From contig NZ_VFMK01000001.1 in NCBI RefSeq assembly GCF_006715025.1, positions 5,146,001 through 5,210,000 of the forward strand: a stretch of 64,000 nt of DNA, written 5' to 3'. The DNA is from Serratia fonticola (GTDB taxonomy: Bacteria; Pseudomonadota; Gammaproteobacteria; Enterobacterales; Enterobacteriaceae). Made by a program: the position numbers and the translations under genes. The notes under the pieces are model-generated. The model saw only the letters and a program-made list of their open reading frames with translations. It had not been told where the DNA came from and searched no databases. Positions 1-6,850 of the stretch are shown one piece after another. The first letter of the stretch is position 1. The number at the start of each line of letters is the position of its first letter.

Positions 1-20
1 GGTTAGGTGCGGGCTTTTTT
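1..20 (-). terminator. thr operon attenuator (5' arm only)
   Basis: Read on the minus strand, thrL is followed by a run of A and then GCCCGCACC. This is the 5' arm of the intrinsic terminator that attenuates thrABC in enterobacteria. The complementary arm and its U-tract lie beyond the left edge, so only half of the hairpin is visible. The thrABC genes should start just outside the window. Confidence 0.7.
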
Positions 21-39
21 CTTCTGTTTCCTGTGTGCG

Positions 40-108
40 TCAGCCCGCCCCGTTACCTGTGGTATCGGTGGTGGTAATAATTGTGGTGTTCAGGCTGATG
101 ATTCGCAT
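40..108 (-). CDS. thrL: thr operon leader peptide
   Basis: This 22-residue ORF begins MRIISLNTTIITTT and ends TTGNGAG. It contains seven Thr and four Ile codons, the composition expected of the leader peptide that senses charged tRNA-Thr and tRNA-Ile to control the thrABC attenuator. The E. coli leader is 21 residues and ends with the same TTGNGAG. It lies directly upstream of the attenuator arm and downstream of a matching promoter. It is below the size cut-off of most gene callers. The neighbouring lasT gene fits the E. coli order across coordinate zero. Confidence 0.9.
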   Translation of the reverse strand: MRIISLNTTIITTTDTTGNGAG

Positions 109-147
109 TTCGTCTGTCTGTCTCATTAAATTCGCTGTCTCTTCTAT

Positions 148-176
148 TGGTTAAAGCAATCGCTTTCTCAAGTCAA
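148..176 (-). promoter_or_regulatory. thr operon promoter
   Basis: On the minus strand TTGACT (171-176) and TAACCA (148-153) are separated by 17 bp, about 40 bp upstream of the thrL start. The E. coli thr promoter has the same hexamers and spacing. The rest of 109-321 shows no further gene. Confidence 0.7.
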
Positions 177-321
177 ATTATTTCTTTCTTTTGCCTATTT
201 ACTGCTCAGCGATCTTGCTTGCGCGATGAACCAGGATAAGAACGAAACAACAGAACAAAAACTCGACCAACAAGCCCTACCCTAGTTGATTTCACTGAAA
301 TGGCAACGCATAACGTTGATA

Positions 322-1008
322 TCACCGCGCTAATTTTTTTTCAATATCATGTAGCAGCGTATGCAACATCACGGTATCACGCTGTTGCAAAACGCCGAGC
401 CGCTGATGAAGCCAATCGCGCAATTTTTGGTCATCCGCCACGTCAAGAGTCTTCAATAAGCGATCGGCTCTCTGACGCAGCGCTTGAAGCTGCCCGGCAT
501 CGGCCTGCGGTTCTGGCATAGCATTAACGCCCATTAACTCCGCTAACTGATAGCAATACACCATCACTGCCTGTCCCAGATTAAGCGAGGGATAATCGGC
601 AACCATAGGCACGCCGGTCAGCACGTCTGCAAGCGCCAGCTCTTCGTTGGTCAGCCCCGAATCTTCACGACCAAATACCAGCGCCGCCTGCCGTATCCAG
701 TGCTGACGCTCCGCCAATTGGCCACTTAACTGTTGCGGCGTACAGTAGTAATGAAAGCGTGCGCGACTACGGGCAGTCGTTGCCACGGTAAAATCCACAT
801 CCGCCAGCGCCTGTTCCAGGCAAGGGTACACTTGTAGCGTATCTAGAATATCGCCAGCGCCATGAGCAACCCAACGCGCGGCTGGCTGAAGATGCGCCTC
901 GCTGTCGACGATACGTAACGAAGTGAATCCCATGGTTTTCATTGCCCGCGCCGCTGCACCGACGTTTTCTGGCCGGGCAGGTGCCACTAACACGATATGA
1001 AACTGCAT
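322..1008 (-). CDS. lasT: TrmH/SpoU-family tRNA/rRNA methyltransferase LasT (YjtD)
   Basis: The 228-residue product matches the length of E. coli LasT and belongs to the SPOUT (TrmH/TrmJ-like) methyltransferases, SAM-dependent enzymes with a C-terminal trefoil knot. The N-terminal VLVAPARPENVGAAARAM motif and the knot motifs ALVFGREDSGLTNEEL and PSLNLGQAVMVY are clear. A C-terminal extension (about 165-228) has the TrmJ-type helical arrangement. The RNA target is not known from sequence. It is transcribed toward thrL, as in E. coli, and is separated from yjjY by an AT-rich gap. Confidence 0.9.
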   Translation of the reverse strand: MQFHIVLVAPARPENVGAAARAMKTMGFTSLRIVDSEAHLQPAARWVAHGAGDILDTLQVYPCLEQALADVDFTVATTARSRARFHYYCTPQQLSGQLAERQHWIRQAALVFGREDSGLTNEELALADVLTGVPMVADYPSLNLGQAVMVYCYQLAELMGVNAMPEPQADAGQLQALRQRADRLLKTLDVADDQKLRDWLHQRLGVLQQRDTVMLHTLLHDIEKKLAR

Positions 1009-1417
1009 CTCTACTCCAGCAAAATAATGAGAATAGTTCTTTGACTGTTGAGGTTTGTCTGATTATATTTACAAACAGTTAACATAACGAGCGTCAACCT
1101 TGTAAAATATTATTAAACAACACGTTTAACCGATAAATAAGGCGAAACTATCATATCTACAGGTTTTGCTTTAATTATCTTAAAAATCATTTAGTTAAAT
1201 TTTAAGCTTAGACAGTTAACTTTCAATTGTAACGCATTGAGCTTAACAATGCTGAATCGTTCACAGAATTTGCTGTTGTGTGACTTAACCCAGCATTTCT
1301 GTAAGTGTTTTTCACAAAACTGTTAACGTGCTACAATTGAATTTGATATATGTCAACAAAGCGTAGTTTTGTTGGGTGATGAATTCGGCACGCACTGTTA
1401 TATTGCTGTTAATAGGG
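1009..1417. other. AT-rich intergenic region lasT-yjjY/arcA
   Basis: About 400 bp of AT-rich DNA with no convincing coding potential. It probably holds the lasT promoter and distal arcA regulatory DNA. I could not identify a specific operator by eye. Confidence 0.5.
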
Positions 1418-1537
1418 TTAGGATATGCGCCGTTTTGGCATCATTGGGGTTGTAGAAAATAGCATCCCCACCAGGCTAGCGATCTTGTTGACATTGGTGG
1501 AAAGCGCATCAAGAACGAGTTTACGTACTTTAGTCAT
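1418..1537 (-). CDS. yjjY: YjjY-like small protein
   Basis: This 39-residue ORF starts MTKVRKLVLDALSTNVNKIASLVG. As I recall it, E. coli YjjY starts MTKVRNCVLDALSINVNNIISLVV, so the first 24 residues line up well and the C-terminus diverges. Its position between lasT and arcA, antisense to the arcA upstream region, is the same as in E. coli. No function is known. It is possible that the DNA is conserved because it is arcA regulatory sequence rather than because the peptide is made; the loss of similarity after residue 25 leaves this open. Confidence 0.55.
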   Translation of the reverse strand: MTKVRKLVLDALSTNVNKIASLVGMLFSTTPMMPKRRIS

Positions 1538-1639
1538 TTGGAAAGAGGGAACGTGAGCGATATCTCTGCCCTCTATGGAGTAAACAAAGACTTCTGTACT
1601 TCCTATTTTCTATTTTGTTGGCAATTTTAGGTAGCAAAT

Positions 1640-2356
1640 ATGCAGACCCCGCACATTCTGATTGTCGAAGACGAGTTAGTTACTCGTAACACCCTGAAGA
1701 GCATTTTCGAGGCGGAAGGCTACGTTGTTCATGAAGCCAATGACGGTGCAGAGATGCACAACATTCTGTCTGAAAATGATATCAACCTGGTTATCATGGA
1801 TATCAACCTGCCGGGAAAAAATGGCCTGCTGTTGGCACGTGAACTACGTGAACAAGCCAGCGTTGCGCTAATGTTCCTCACCGGTCGCGATAATGAAGTC
1901 GATAAAATCCTCGGCTTGGAAATCGGTGCTGATGACTATATCACCAAACCGTTCAACCCACGCGAACTGACCATCCGTGCGCGCAACCTGTTGTCACGCA
2001 CCATGAACCTGGGCAGCGTTGGCGAAGAGCGTAAACTGGTTGAGAGCTACAAGTTCAACGGCTGGGAACTGGATATTAATAGCCGTTCTCTGATAAGCCC
2101 GGCAGGCGAACAATACAAACTGCCGCGTAGTGAATTCCGCGCCATGCTGCACTTCTGTGAAAACCCGGGCAAGATCCAGTCCCGTGGTGAATTACTGAAG
2201 AAAATGACGGGCCGTGAGCTGAAGCCGCACGACCGTACGGTAGACGTGACTATCCGCCGTATTCGTAAGCACTTCGAATCTACGCCGGATACGCCGGAAA
2301 TTATCGCTACCATTCATGGTGAAGGTTACCGCTTCTGCGGCGATCTGGAAGAGTAA
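1640..2356 (+). CDS. arcA: Two-component response regulator ArcA
   Basis: The 238-residue protein is the same length as E. coli ArcA and nearly identical in sequence. An N-terminal receiver domain (about 1-120) carries the acidic pair E10/D11, the phospho-acceptor D54 in VIMDINLPGKNG and the KPF motif. The C-terminal half is an OmpR/PhoB-type winged helix ending in HGEGYRF. ArcA is phosphorylated by ArcB under low oxygen and represses respiratory and TCA-cycle genes. It is a single-gene unit with a long 5' region. An ERIC-like repeat lies just downstream. Confidence 0.97.
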   Translation: MQTPHILIVEDELVTRNTLKSIFEAEGYVVHEANDGAEMHNILSENDINLVIMDINLPGKNGLLLARELREQASVALMFLTGRDNEVDKILGLEIGADDYITKPFNPRELTIRARNLLSRTMNLGSVGEERKLVESYKFNGWELDINSRSLISPAGEQYKLPRSEFRAMLHFCENPGKIQSRGELLKKMTGRELKPHDRTVDVTIRRIRKHFESTPDTPEIIATIHGEGYRFCGDLEE

Positions 2357-2375
2357 ATTCCACGTACGACTCAAG

Positions 2376-2632
2376 GTGTATCTTTCGATACCCTATGAAC
2401 TTCAAGCTGGCCGCTTCGGCGCATCCATGCGCTCGCGGCATTTGTACGTCTCTGCACGGCACAGCAAGGCATTAGGTTTGTTTATCCCCAGGAGCTTACT
2501 TCGGTAAGTGACTGGGGTGATAAATCTGCCGGGAACGGATTTGAACGCGGCTTGCAGCGGCGCTTGAGGACCAGGCCCACGGATGGGCCTGGTAAACAGA
2601 TAGAGGCAGCTTGAAAGACAACGGGTTTAACC
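2376..2632 (+). repeat. ERIC-type composite palindromic repeat, copy 1
   Basis: The central part (about 2486-2520) contains the ERIC core inverted repeat, CCCCAGGAGCTTAC facing GTAAGTGACTGGGG. It is followed by an AAATCTG...CGGATTT dyad, the phrase GAACGCGGCTTGCAGCGG, and a perfect hairpin at 2570-2593 with arms ACCAGGCCCA and TGGGCCTGGT around CGGA. The same modules recur near 6794 and, inverted, near 56801-56860. It lies between the convergent arcA and creA genes. Confidence 0.7.
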
Positions 2633-2642
2633 CCCTTCGGTA

Positions 2643-3122
2643 TTATTTGGCCTCCCCCCACGGAATGATCGGCACCGCGCTCAAAGCATTCTTCGGTGAA
2701 CCATCAACGACCCGGTCAGAGTAGCTCAAATAAACCAGTGCGTTACGATTAGCGTCATAAAAGCGAACCACCTGCAGCTTTTTGAACACGAGAGACGTCC
2801 GCTTCTGAAACACCACGGTACCTTCCGCCTTGCGGTTCTTGATCTTGTCACTCAACTCGATCGGCCCTACCTGCTGGCAGGAAATTGCGGCATCTGAGGT
2901 ATCCTCCGCCAATCCAAGCCCGCCTTTTATTCCGCCGGTTTTAGCCCGGCTGATATAACAAGTTACATTTTTCACATCAGGATCATCGAACGCTTCAACC
3001 ACAATTTTATGATCCGGACCAAACAGTTTAAATACCGTATCGACCGATCCCACCTGTTCAGCTTGTGCGCTATTTACCGTTGCGCAAACTAAACCAAGCA
3101 AAAATATCCATCCTTTTTTCAT
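2643..3122 (-). CDS. creA: CreA family periplasmic protein
   Basis: The 159-residue protein has an N-terminal signal peptide (about 1-21, ending NSAQA) and a mature domain typical of the CreA family (EQVGSVDTVFKLFGPDHKI, then VTCYISRAKTGGIKGGLGLAEDTSDAAISCQQ). CreA has no established biochemical role. In E. coli creA precedes the creBCD two-component genes next to arcA; here no creB, creC or creD is present between creA and arcA. Confidence 0.9.
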   Translation of the reverse strand: MKKGWIFLLGLVCATVNSAQAEQVGSVDTVFKLFGPDHKIVVEAFDDPDVKNVTCYISRAKTGGIKGGLGLAEDTSDAAISCQQVGPIELSDKIKNRKAEGTVVFQKRTSLVFKKLQVVRFYDANRNALVYLSYSDRVVDGSPKNALSAVPIIPWGEAK

Positions 3123-3466
3123 TCACTTAACTCCAAGAGTACCGCCTGTTTGGAAAACAGGGAGGCGATTAAGAACACAGATGTTTTAGGTCATAGAAGC
3201 GGGATTTTCTTGGCCCGAGCCGCCCTTTTTAGCACAGAGAGCAAAAAAAATCTTTGGGAGTCGCGGAGGAAAAAAATTGCTATCATGCGGCATCGTCATT
3301 TCTTTATGCCTGTTAATATATACACCTCTCTGCTTTTACGCGGCGCGTAATGAAAAGGCTCAGCGTACAATGCAACTGATTGAAGGATAAGTCGGTTGGC
3401 ATCAGGTACCAGCGCGAAAAATTAAACAGTTCGGGTTCCGACCCTAAAGCTCTACGAGGAAGATCT
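3123..3466. other. Intergenic region between creA and rob
   Basis: This 344-bp gap separates divergent creA and rob and must hold both promoters. A short hairpin (CCTGTTT at 3145-3151, AAACAGG at 3155-3161) lies at the creA end. ORFs that cross it have no recognisable similarity and rob has a clear downstream start, so I see no gene here. Confidence 0.45.
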
Positions 3467-4336
3467 ATGGATCAAGCCGGTATCATTCGTGATCTGCTTA
3501 GCTGGCTGGAAAGCCATTTGGACCAACCTTTATCACTGGACAACGTGGCAGCAAAAGCGGGCTACTCTAAGTGGCACCTGCAACGCATGTTCAAGGATAT
3601 CACTGGTAATGCCATCGGGGCTTACATTCGTGCCAGAAGATTGTCCAAAGCCGCCGTCGCATTGCGCCTGACCAGTCGGCCAATTCTGGATATCGCTTTG
3701 CAGTACCGTTTCGACTCTCAGCAGACTTTCACTCGTGCATTCAAGAAACAGTTTGCGCAAACGCCAGCCCTGTACCGCCGAGCTGAAGACTGGAGCGCCT
3801 TTGGCATTTGTCCGCCAATTCGCCTGGGCGCGTTTACGCTGCCGAGCCCGGAGTTTATTACTCTGCCGGAGCTGCACCTTATCGGCCTGACGCAGAGCTA
3901 TTCCTGTACGCTGGAGCAGATTTCCAACTTCCGTAGCGAACTGCGCTCACAGTTCTGGCGCCAATACCTGGGCGAGGCAGAAACCCTGCCGCCAGTGCTG
4001 TACGGTCTGCACCATTCTCGGCCAAGTCAGGAGAAAGACGACGAGCAGGAGGTGCTGTACACCACTGCTCTTGAGCCAAGGCACCTTCCCTCCAACGTGC
4101 AAGAAGGTCAGCCCGTGGTGCTGCAGGGCGGTGAATATGCCATGTTCAGCTATCAAGGCCCGGCATCCGGGCTGCAGGACTTCATTCTGATGCTGTACGG
4201 CACCTGCCTGCCGGCACTGGAACTGACGCGCCGCAAAGGGCACGACATTGAGCGCTTTTATCCGCAAGGCGAACGTCGGCCACCTCAAGCACCCAGTGAG
4301 ATCAATTGCGACTATCTGATCCCGATCCGCCGTTAA
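3467..4336 (+). CDS. rob: Right origin-binding protein Rob, AraC-family regulator
   Basis: The start at 3467 gives 289 residues, the length of E. coli Rob, beginning MDQAGIIRDLLSWLE; a GAGGAAG ribosome-binding site precedes it. The reading frame extends 29 codons upstream but those residues have no counterpart in Rob. Two helix-turn-helix motifs occupy the N-terminal 110 residues (LDNVAAKAGYSKWHLQRMF and ILDIALQYRFDSQQTFTRAF). The rest is a GyrI-like effector-binding domain. Rob activates mar/sox/rob regulon genes for drug and solvent tolerance. Its stop codon overlaps that of convergent gpmB within TTAA. Confidence 0.95.
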   Translation: MDQAGIIRDLLSWLESHLDQPLSLDNVAAKAGYSKWHLQRMFKDITGNAIGAYIRARRLSKAAVALRLTSRPILDIALQYRFDSQQTFTRAFKKQFAQTPALYRRAEDWSAFGICPPIRLGAFTLPSPEFITLPELHLIGLTQSYSCTLEQISNFRSELRSQFWRQYLGEAETLPPVLYGLHHSRPSQEKDDEQEVLYTTALEPRHLPSNVQEGQPVVLQGGEYAMFSYQGPASGLQDFILMLYGTCLPALELTRRKGHDIERFYPQGERRPPQAPSEINCDYLIPIRR

Positions 4337-4980
4337 CGCTGCAGCTCATCCAACGCAGGCATGTCCAGATGTGTGACATCGCCTGCGGTCTCCACAATCC
4401 AACCAGAGGCCAGCCAAGGACTTTGCTGATAGTCAACGCGTGACAGCGAACAGTTGCGCAAACGCAGGCGGCGCTCGGCATAAGCGGGTAATCCAAGTAC
4501 CGTACTGATCAGACACCCCAGAGCGATACCATGGCTGACAATCAGCGGCTTACTGCCCGCCGGTAACGTCAGGCAGTTTTCCAGCGCAGCGCGCATACGC
4601 CCCCCCAACTCCAGCATAGATTCACCTTGAGGGATGCGGCCGTCAGCAGTACCATCGACCATCTGTTTACGCCACTGTTCTTCTTGTGGTGTCAGGCTGT
4701 CGATCAGACGTTCTTCCAGAACGCCCATATGTAATTCGCGCAACCGGGCATCCAGAATGACGTCGCAACCGCACGCATCCGCAATGATCTGCGCGGTACG
4801 ACGGGTACGGCCCAGATCGCTGGTGATTACGTGCGTTATGCCTTCACGGCTGACACGTTTGCCAACCAGATGAGCCTGGTGTTCGCCTTTGGCGGTTAAA
4901 GGGCTATCGGACTGGCCCTGAATGCGGCGTGCCGCGTTCCATTCCGTTTCGCCGTGGCGAACGAGGTATACCTGTAACAT
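4333..4980 (-). CDS. gpmB: Phosphoglycerate mutase-like phosphatase GpmB
   Basis: The 215-residue protein has the histidine phosphatase signature LVRHGETEWN with catalytic H9, the partner E82 in RLRELHMG, and the second histidine H150 in VSHGIALG. Length and sequence match E. coli GpmB (YtjC), a member of the cofactor-dependent phosphoglycerate mutase superfamily whose physiological substrate is uncertain. It overlaps the end of rob by 4 bp and is divergent from yjjX. Confidence 0.93.
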   Translation of the reverse strand: MLQVYLVRHGETEWNAARRIQGQSDSPLTAKGEHQAHLVGKRVSREGITHVITSDLGRTRRTAQIIADACGCDVILDARLRELHMGVLEERLIDSLTPQEEQWRKQMVDGTADGRIPQGESMLELGGRMRAALENCLTLPAGSKPLIVSHGIALGCLISTVLGLPAYAERRLRLRNCSLSRVDYQQSPWLASGWIVETAGDVTHLDMPALDELQR

Positions 4981-5114
4981 TTTTCTTTTCCGTTATACTG
5001 CGTGAAACTTGAGTTTACCTGTGGCGAGTGCCTTGCCCCGCGCTGATATCGCCGCAAGCGGCCATCATAAACCATGGCAAGACACAGCCTCACTTTAAGG
5101 AAGCTAAACCCGTT

Positions 5115-5663
5115 ATGTATCATGTTGTCGCTGCAACTACCAACCCGGCAAAGATCAAGGCTATTCAACTGGCCTTCGCAGATACCTTTGGCGCAGACCA
5201 ATGCCGCATCGAATCTGTTGACGTCGCCAGCGGCGTCTCGCTGCAACCTATTGGCAATACCGAAACCCGTACTGGCGCACGCCAGCGCGTTATGGAGGCT
5301 CGCCAGGTACGGCCAGAAGCCGACTTTTGGGTCGGAGTGGAAGCCGGGATCGAAGAAAATATGACGTTCGCCTGGATGACGATAGAAAACCCTTTAACCC
5401 GAGGCGAATCACGTTCTGCCAGCCTGATGCTACCAGAATCAATTTTACAGGGAATTCGTGCCGGCCGCGAATTAGGCAGTGAAATGGCTTTGATGACCGG
5501 CAATGCCGAAGTGAAACGCCAAGGGGGCGCTATCGGCATCTTTACCGACGGCAAGCTGAGCCGCACCAGCGTTTACCATCAGGCTTTGCTGCTGGCACTG
5601 GTCCCGTTCCACAACCCGATATATCGTCAACACATCGCCACCAACAACACGCCAAATCAATAA
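5115..5663 (+). CDS. yjjX: Inosine/xanthosine triphosphatase YjjX
   Basis: The start at 5115 (MYHVVAATTNPAKIKAIQ) follows an AAGGAAG ribosome-binding site and aligns with the E. coli start; an upstream ATG in frame would add 29 unsupported residues. The product is 182 residues against about 170 in E. coli, with a slightly longer C-terminus. YjjX hydrolyses non-canonical ITP and XTP and so cleans the nucleotide pool. Characteristic segments are ATTNPAK, EADFWVGVEAGI and RTSVYHQALLLAL. Confidence 0.93.
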   Translation: MYHVVAATTNPAKIKAIQLAFADTFGADQCRIESVDVASGVSLQPIGNTETRTGARQRVMEARQVRPEADFWVGVEAGIEENMTFAWMTIENPLTRGESRSASLMLPESILQGIRAGRELGSEMALMTGNAEVKRQGGAIGIFTDGKLSRTSVYHQALLLALVPFHNPIYRQHIATNNTPNQ

Positions 5664-5681
5664 TCTGCTGGGGTGATGCGA

Positions 5682-6008
5682 TTACGCATCGCCCAGTAAT
5701 TGCTGTTCCAGCCACTGTTTCAGCGTCGGGCTCGCTGCCTTGAGGCTGTTTGAACCCCGGGTAATCGTGGCGATACCCGCCCCCAGCTCATTCTTCAGTT
5801 CACGCTGGCTCATTTCGCCCCGCATCAGTTCCTGAATAATCCGTACGCGCGTCCCCAGTGCGGTGCGTTCATCCGGCGTCAGTAACAGTTGCATCAACGG
5901 CTGATGCAAATCCTGGGCAAACGAATTCTGCAACAGTGCGACAAAGCGCAGCCAATCCTCATTGCCTTGTTCTGAAAGAGCGGGATCGTTAAGCGATAAT
6001 TGCGTCAT
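5682..6008 (-). CDS. trpR: Trp operon repressor TrpR
   Basis: The start at 6008 (MTQLSLNDPALS) gives 108 residues, the E. coli length, and is preceded by GGTGA at a 5-nt distance. An ATG four codons upstream abuts the operator and has no ribosome-binding site. The DNA-binding core SQRELKNELGAGIATITRGSNSLK is essentially invariant. TrpR with L-tryptophan represses trp, aroH, mtr and its own gene; the operator directly upstream shows the autoregulation. Confidence 0.95.
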   Translation of the reverse strand: MTQLSLNDPALSEQGNEDWLRFVALLQNSFAQDLHQPLMQLLLTPDERTALGTRVRIIQELMRGEMSQRELKNELGAGIATITRGSNSLKAASPTLKQWLEQQLLGDA

Positions 6009-6020
6009 GGCAGTCACCAT

Positions 6021-6034
6021 ACTATTTAACTAGT
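6021..6034 (-). promoter_or_regulatory. TrpR operator
   Basis: On the minus strand this reads ACTAGTTAAATAGT, one base away from the perfect Trp operator dyad ACTAGTTAACTAGT. It sits just downstream of the trpR promoter, where bound TrpR would block transcription of its own gene. Confidence 0.85.
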
Positions 6035-6039
6035 ACAGC

Positions 6040-6067
6040 AGCATAACATACACCGGTTAACCGTCAA
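6040..6067 (-). promoter_or_regulatory. trpR promoter
   Basis: TTGACG (6062-6067) and TATGCT (6040-6045) are separated by 16 bp on the minus strand. The predicted start of transcription falls at the operator, as in E. coli trpR. Confidence 0.65.
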
Positions 6068-6508
6068 AATGCTGGAGTTGCCTTCCTTGACGACGTTCAT
6101 CAGCCCTATGGATTTCAAACTGGCCACTCCTGCACATCTATGGGGTTCGTTTGGGTATAGAAAATTATTGTACGTTAAGGCTGTTTTTTTAATCAGACTC
6201 CACGTCTTTATAAAAAGGCTGCGACTCAGCCAGCCCTTATGCGACATCGCGGCCATCTGATCGACAAGCCGAGCCCCCATCGATACTCTTAAATAAGCGC
6301 TAATGAACATTTTTCAAGGCGTTGTCGCATTAAGGAAAGATCTCTTCGTGAATTATTCCCTGCTCCCTTTTTAGTCATTCTTATTTACACATAGTGCAAA
6401 CGGCGATGGTTATAACGCACAATCGTGGCACAGTTAACATTCATGCCGTTTTGTTGCTGACGCATATGAAATTAGAACCACAGGGACAATGATAGAATAA
6501 GGAGTAAA
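6068..6508. other. Non-coding region upstream of trpR
   Basis: No gene is recognisable. The stretch near 6110-6150 resembles a degraded copy of the palindromic repeat near arcA (GGATTTCAAACTGGCC), and a T-run at 6183-6190 lies in an AT-rich part. ORFs crossing it show no protein-like features. Confidence 0.4.
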
Positions 6509-6670
6509 ATGACAGCGGATCATCCGGCTTTTTTATTGATTGCTTTCATAGCCATTCCAGTAGTTATTCAGACAGGAGATATACTTGTTGTTTTTAGCCG
6601 TGCATCTGCTGATAAATGCACGGCCCCTATTACCATAAAGATACGACTCAGAAACCTGATACAGGAATGA
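6509..6670 (+). CDS. Possible small membrane protein, 53 residues
   Basis: An ORF of 53 codons with a strong AAGGAG ribosome-binding site four bases before the ATG. Residues 7-20 (AFLLIAFIAIPVVI) form one hydrophobic segment; the C-terminal half is basic. I recognise no family. A hairpin (CCGTGCAT with ATGCACGG) lies inside its 3' part. It sits between trpR and slt, where E. coli has no gene. The evidence is only the ribosome-binding site and the hydrophobic helix. Confidence 0.35.
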   Translation: MTADHPAFLLIAFIAIPVVIQTGDILVVFSRASADKCTAPITIKIRLRNLIQE

Positions 6671-6689
6671 GGTCCCGTCCAAACAATCA

Positions 6690-6850
6690 ATTTTACTCTC
6701 CTCAGCGAGTTCAAGGAACAGTTTTCAGTCACTAACTGCGGTGACAAACCTGTCGGGAACAGATTGGAGCGCGGTTTACTTTAGCCCTCAGGGACCAGGC
6801 CCACGGATGGGCCTGGTAACGATATGCAGGATTGAAAGACGACAGGCCTA
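6690..6850 (+). repeat. ERIC-type composite palindromic repeat, copy 2
   Basis: This copy shares with copy 1 the AACCTGTCGGGAACAGATT dyad, the following GCGCGGTTT phrase, the perfect hairpin at 6794-6817 (arms ACCAGGCCCA and TGGGCCTGGT), and the ATTGAAAGACGAC tail. The ERIC core is degraded here. It abuts the 3' end of slt. Confidence 0.6.

Noticed and set aside
1424..1552. 43-codon plus-strand ORF overlapping yjjY
   Set aside because: It has no similarity to a known protein, whereas the minus-strand frame resembles YjjY.
3150..3350. 66-codon ORF upstream of rob
   Set aside because: It spans the divergent promoter region, lacks a ribosome-binding site and has no similarity to known proteins.
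5668..5696. Hairpin at the yjjX/trpR convergent ends as a terminator
   Set aside because: The stem includes the trpR stop codon region, has a bulge and no T-run on either strand.
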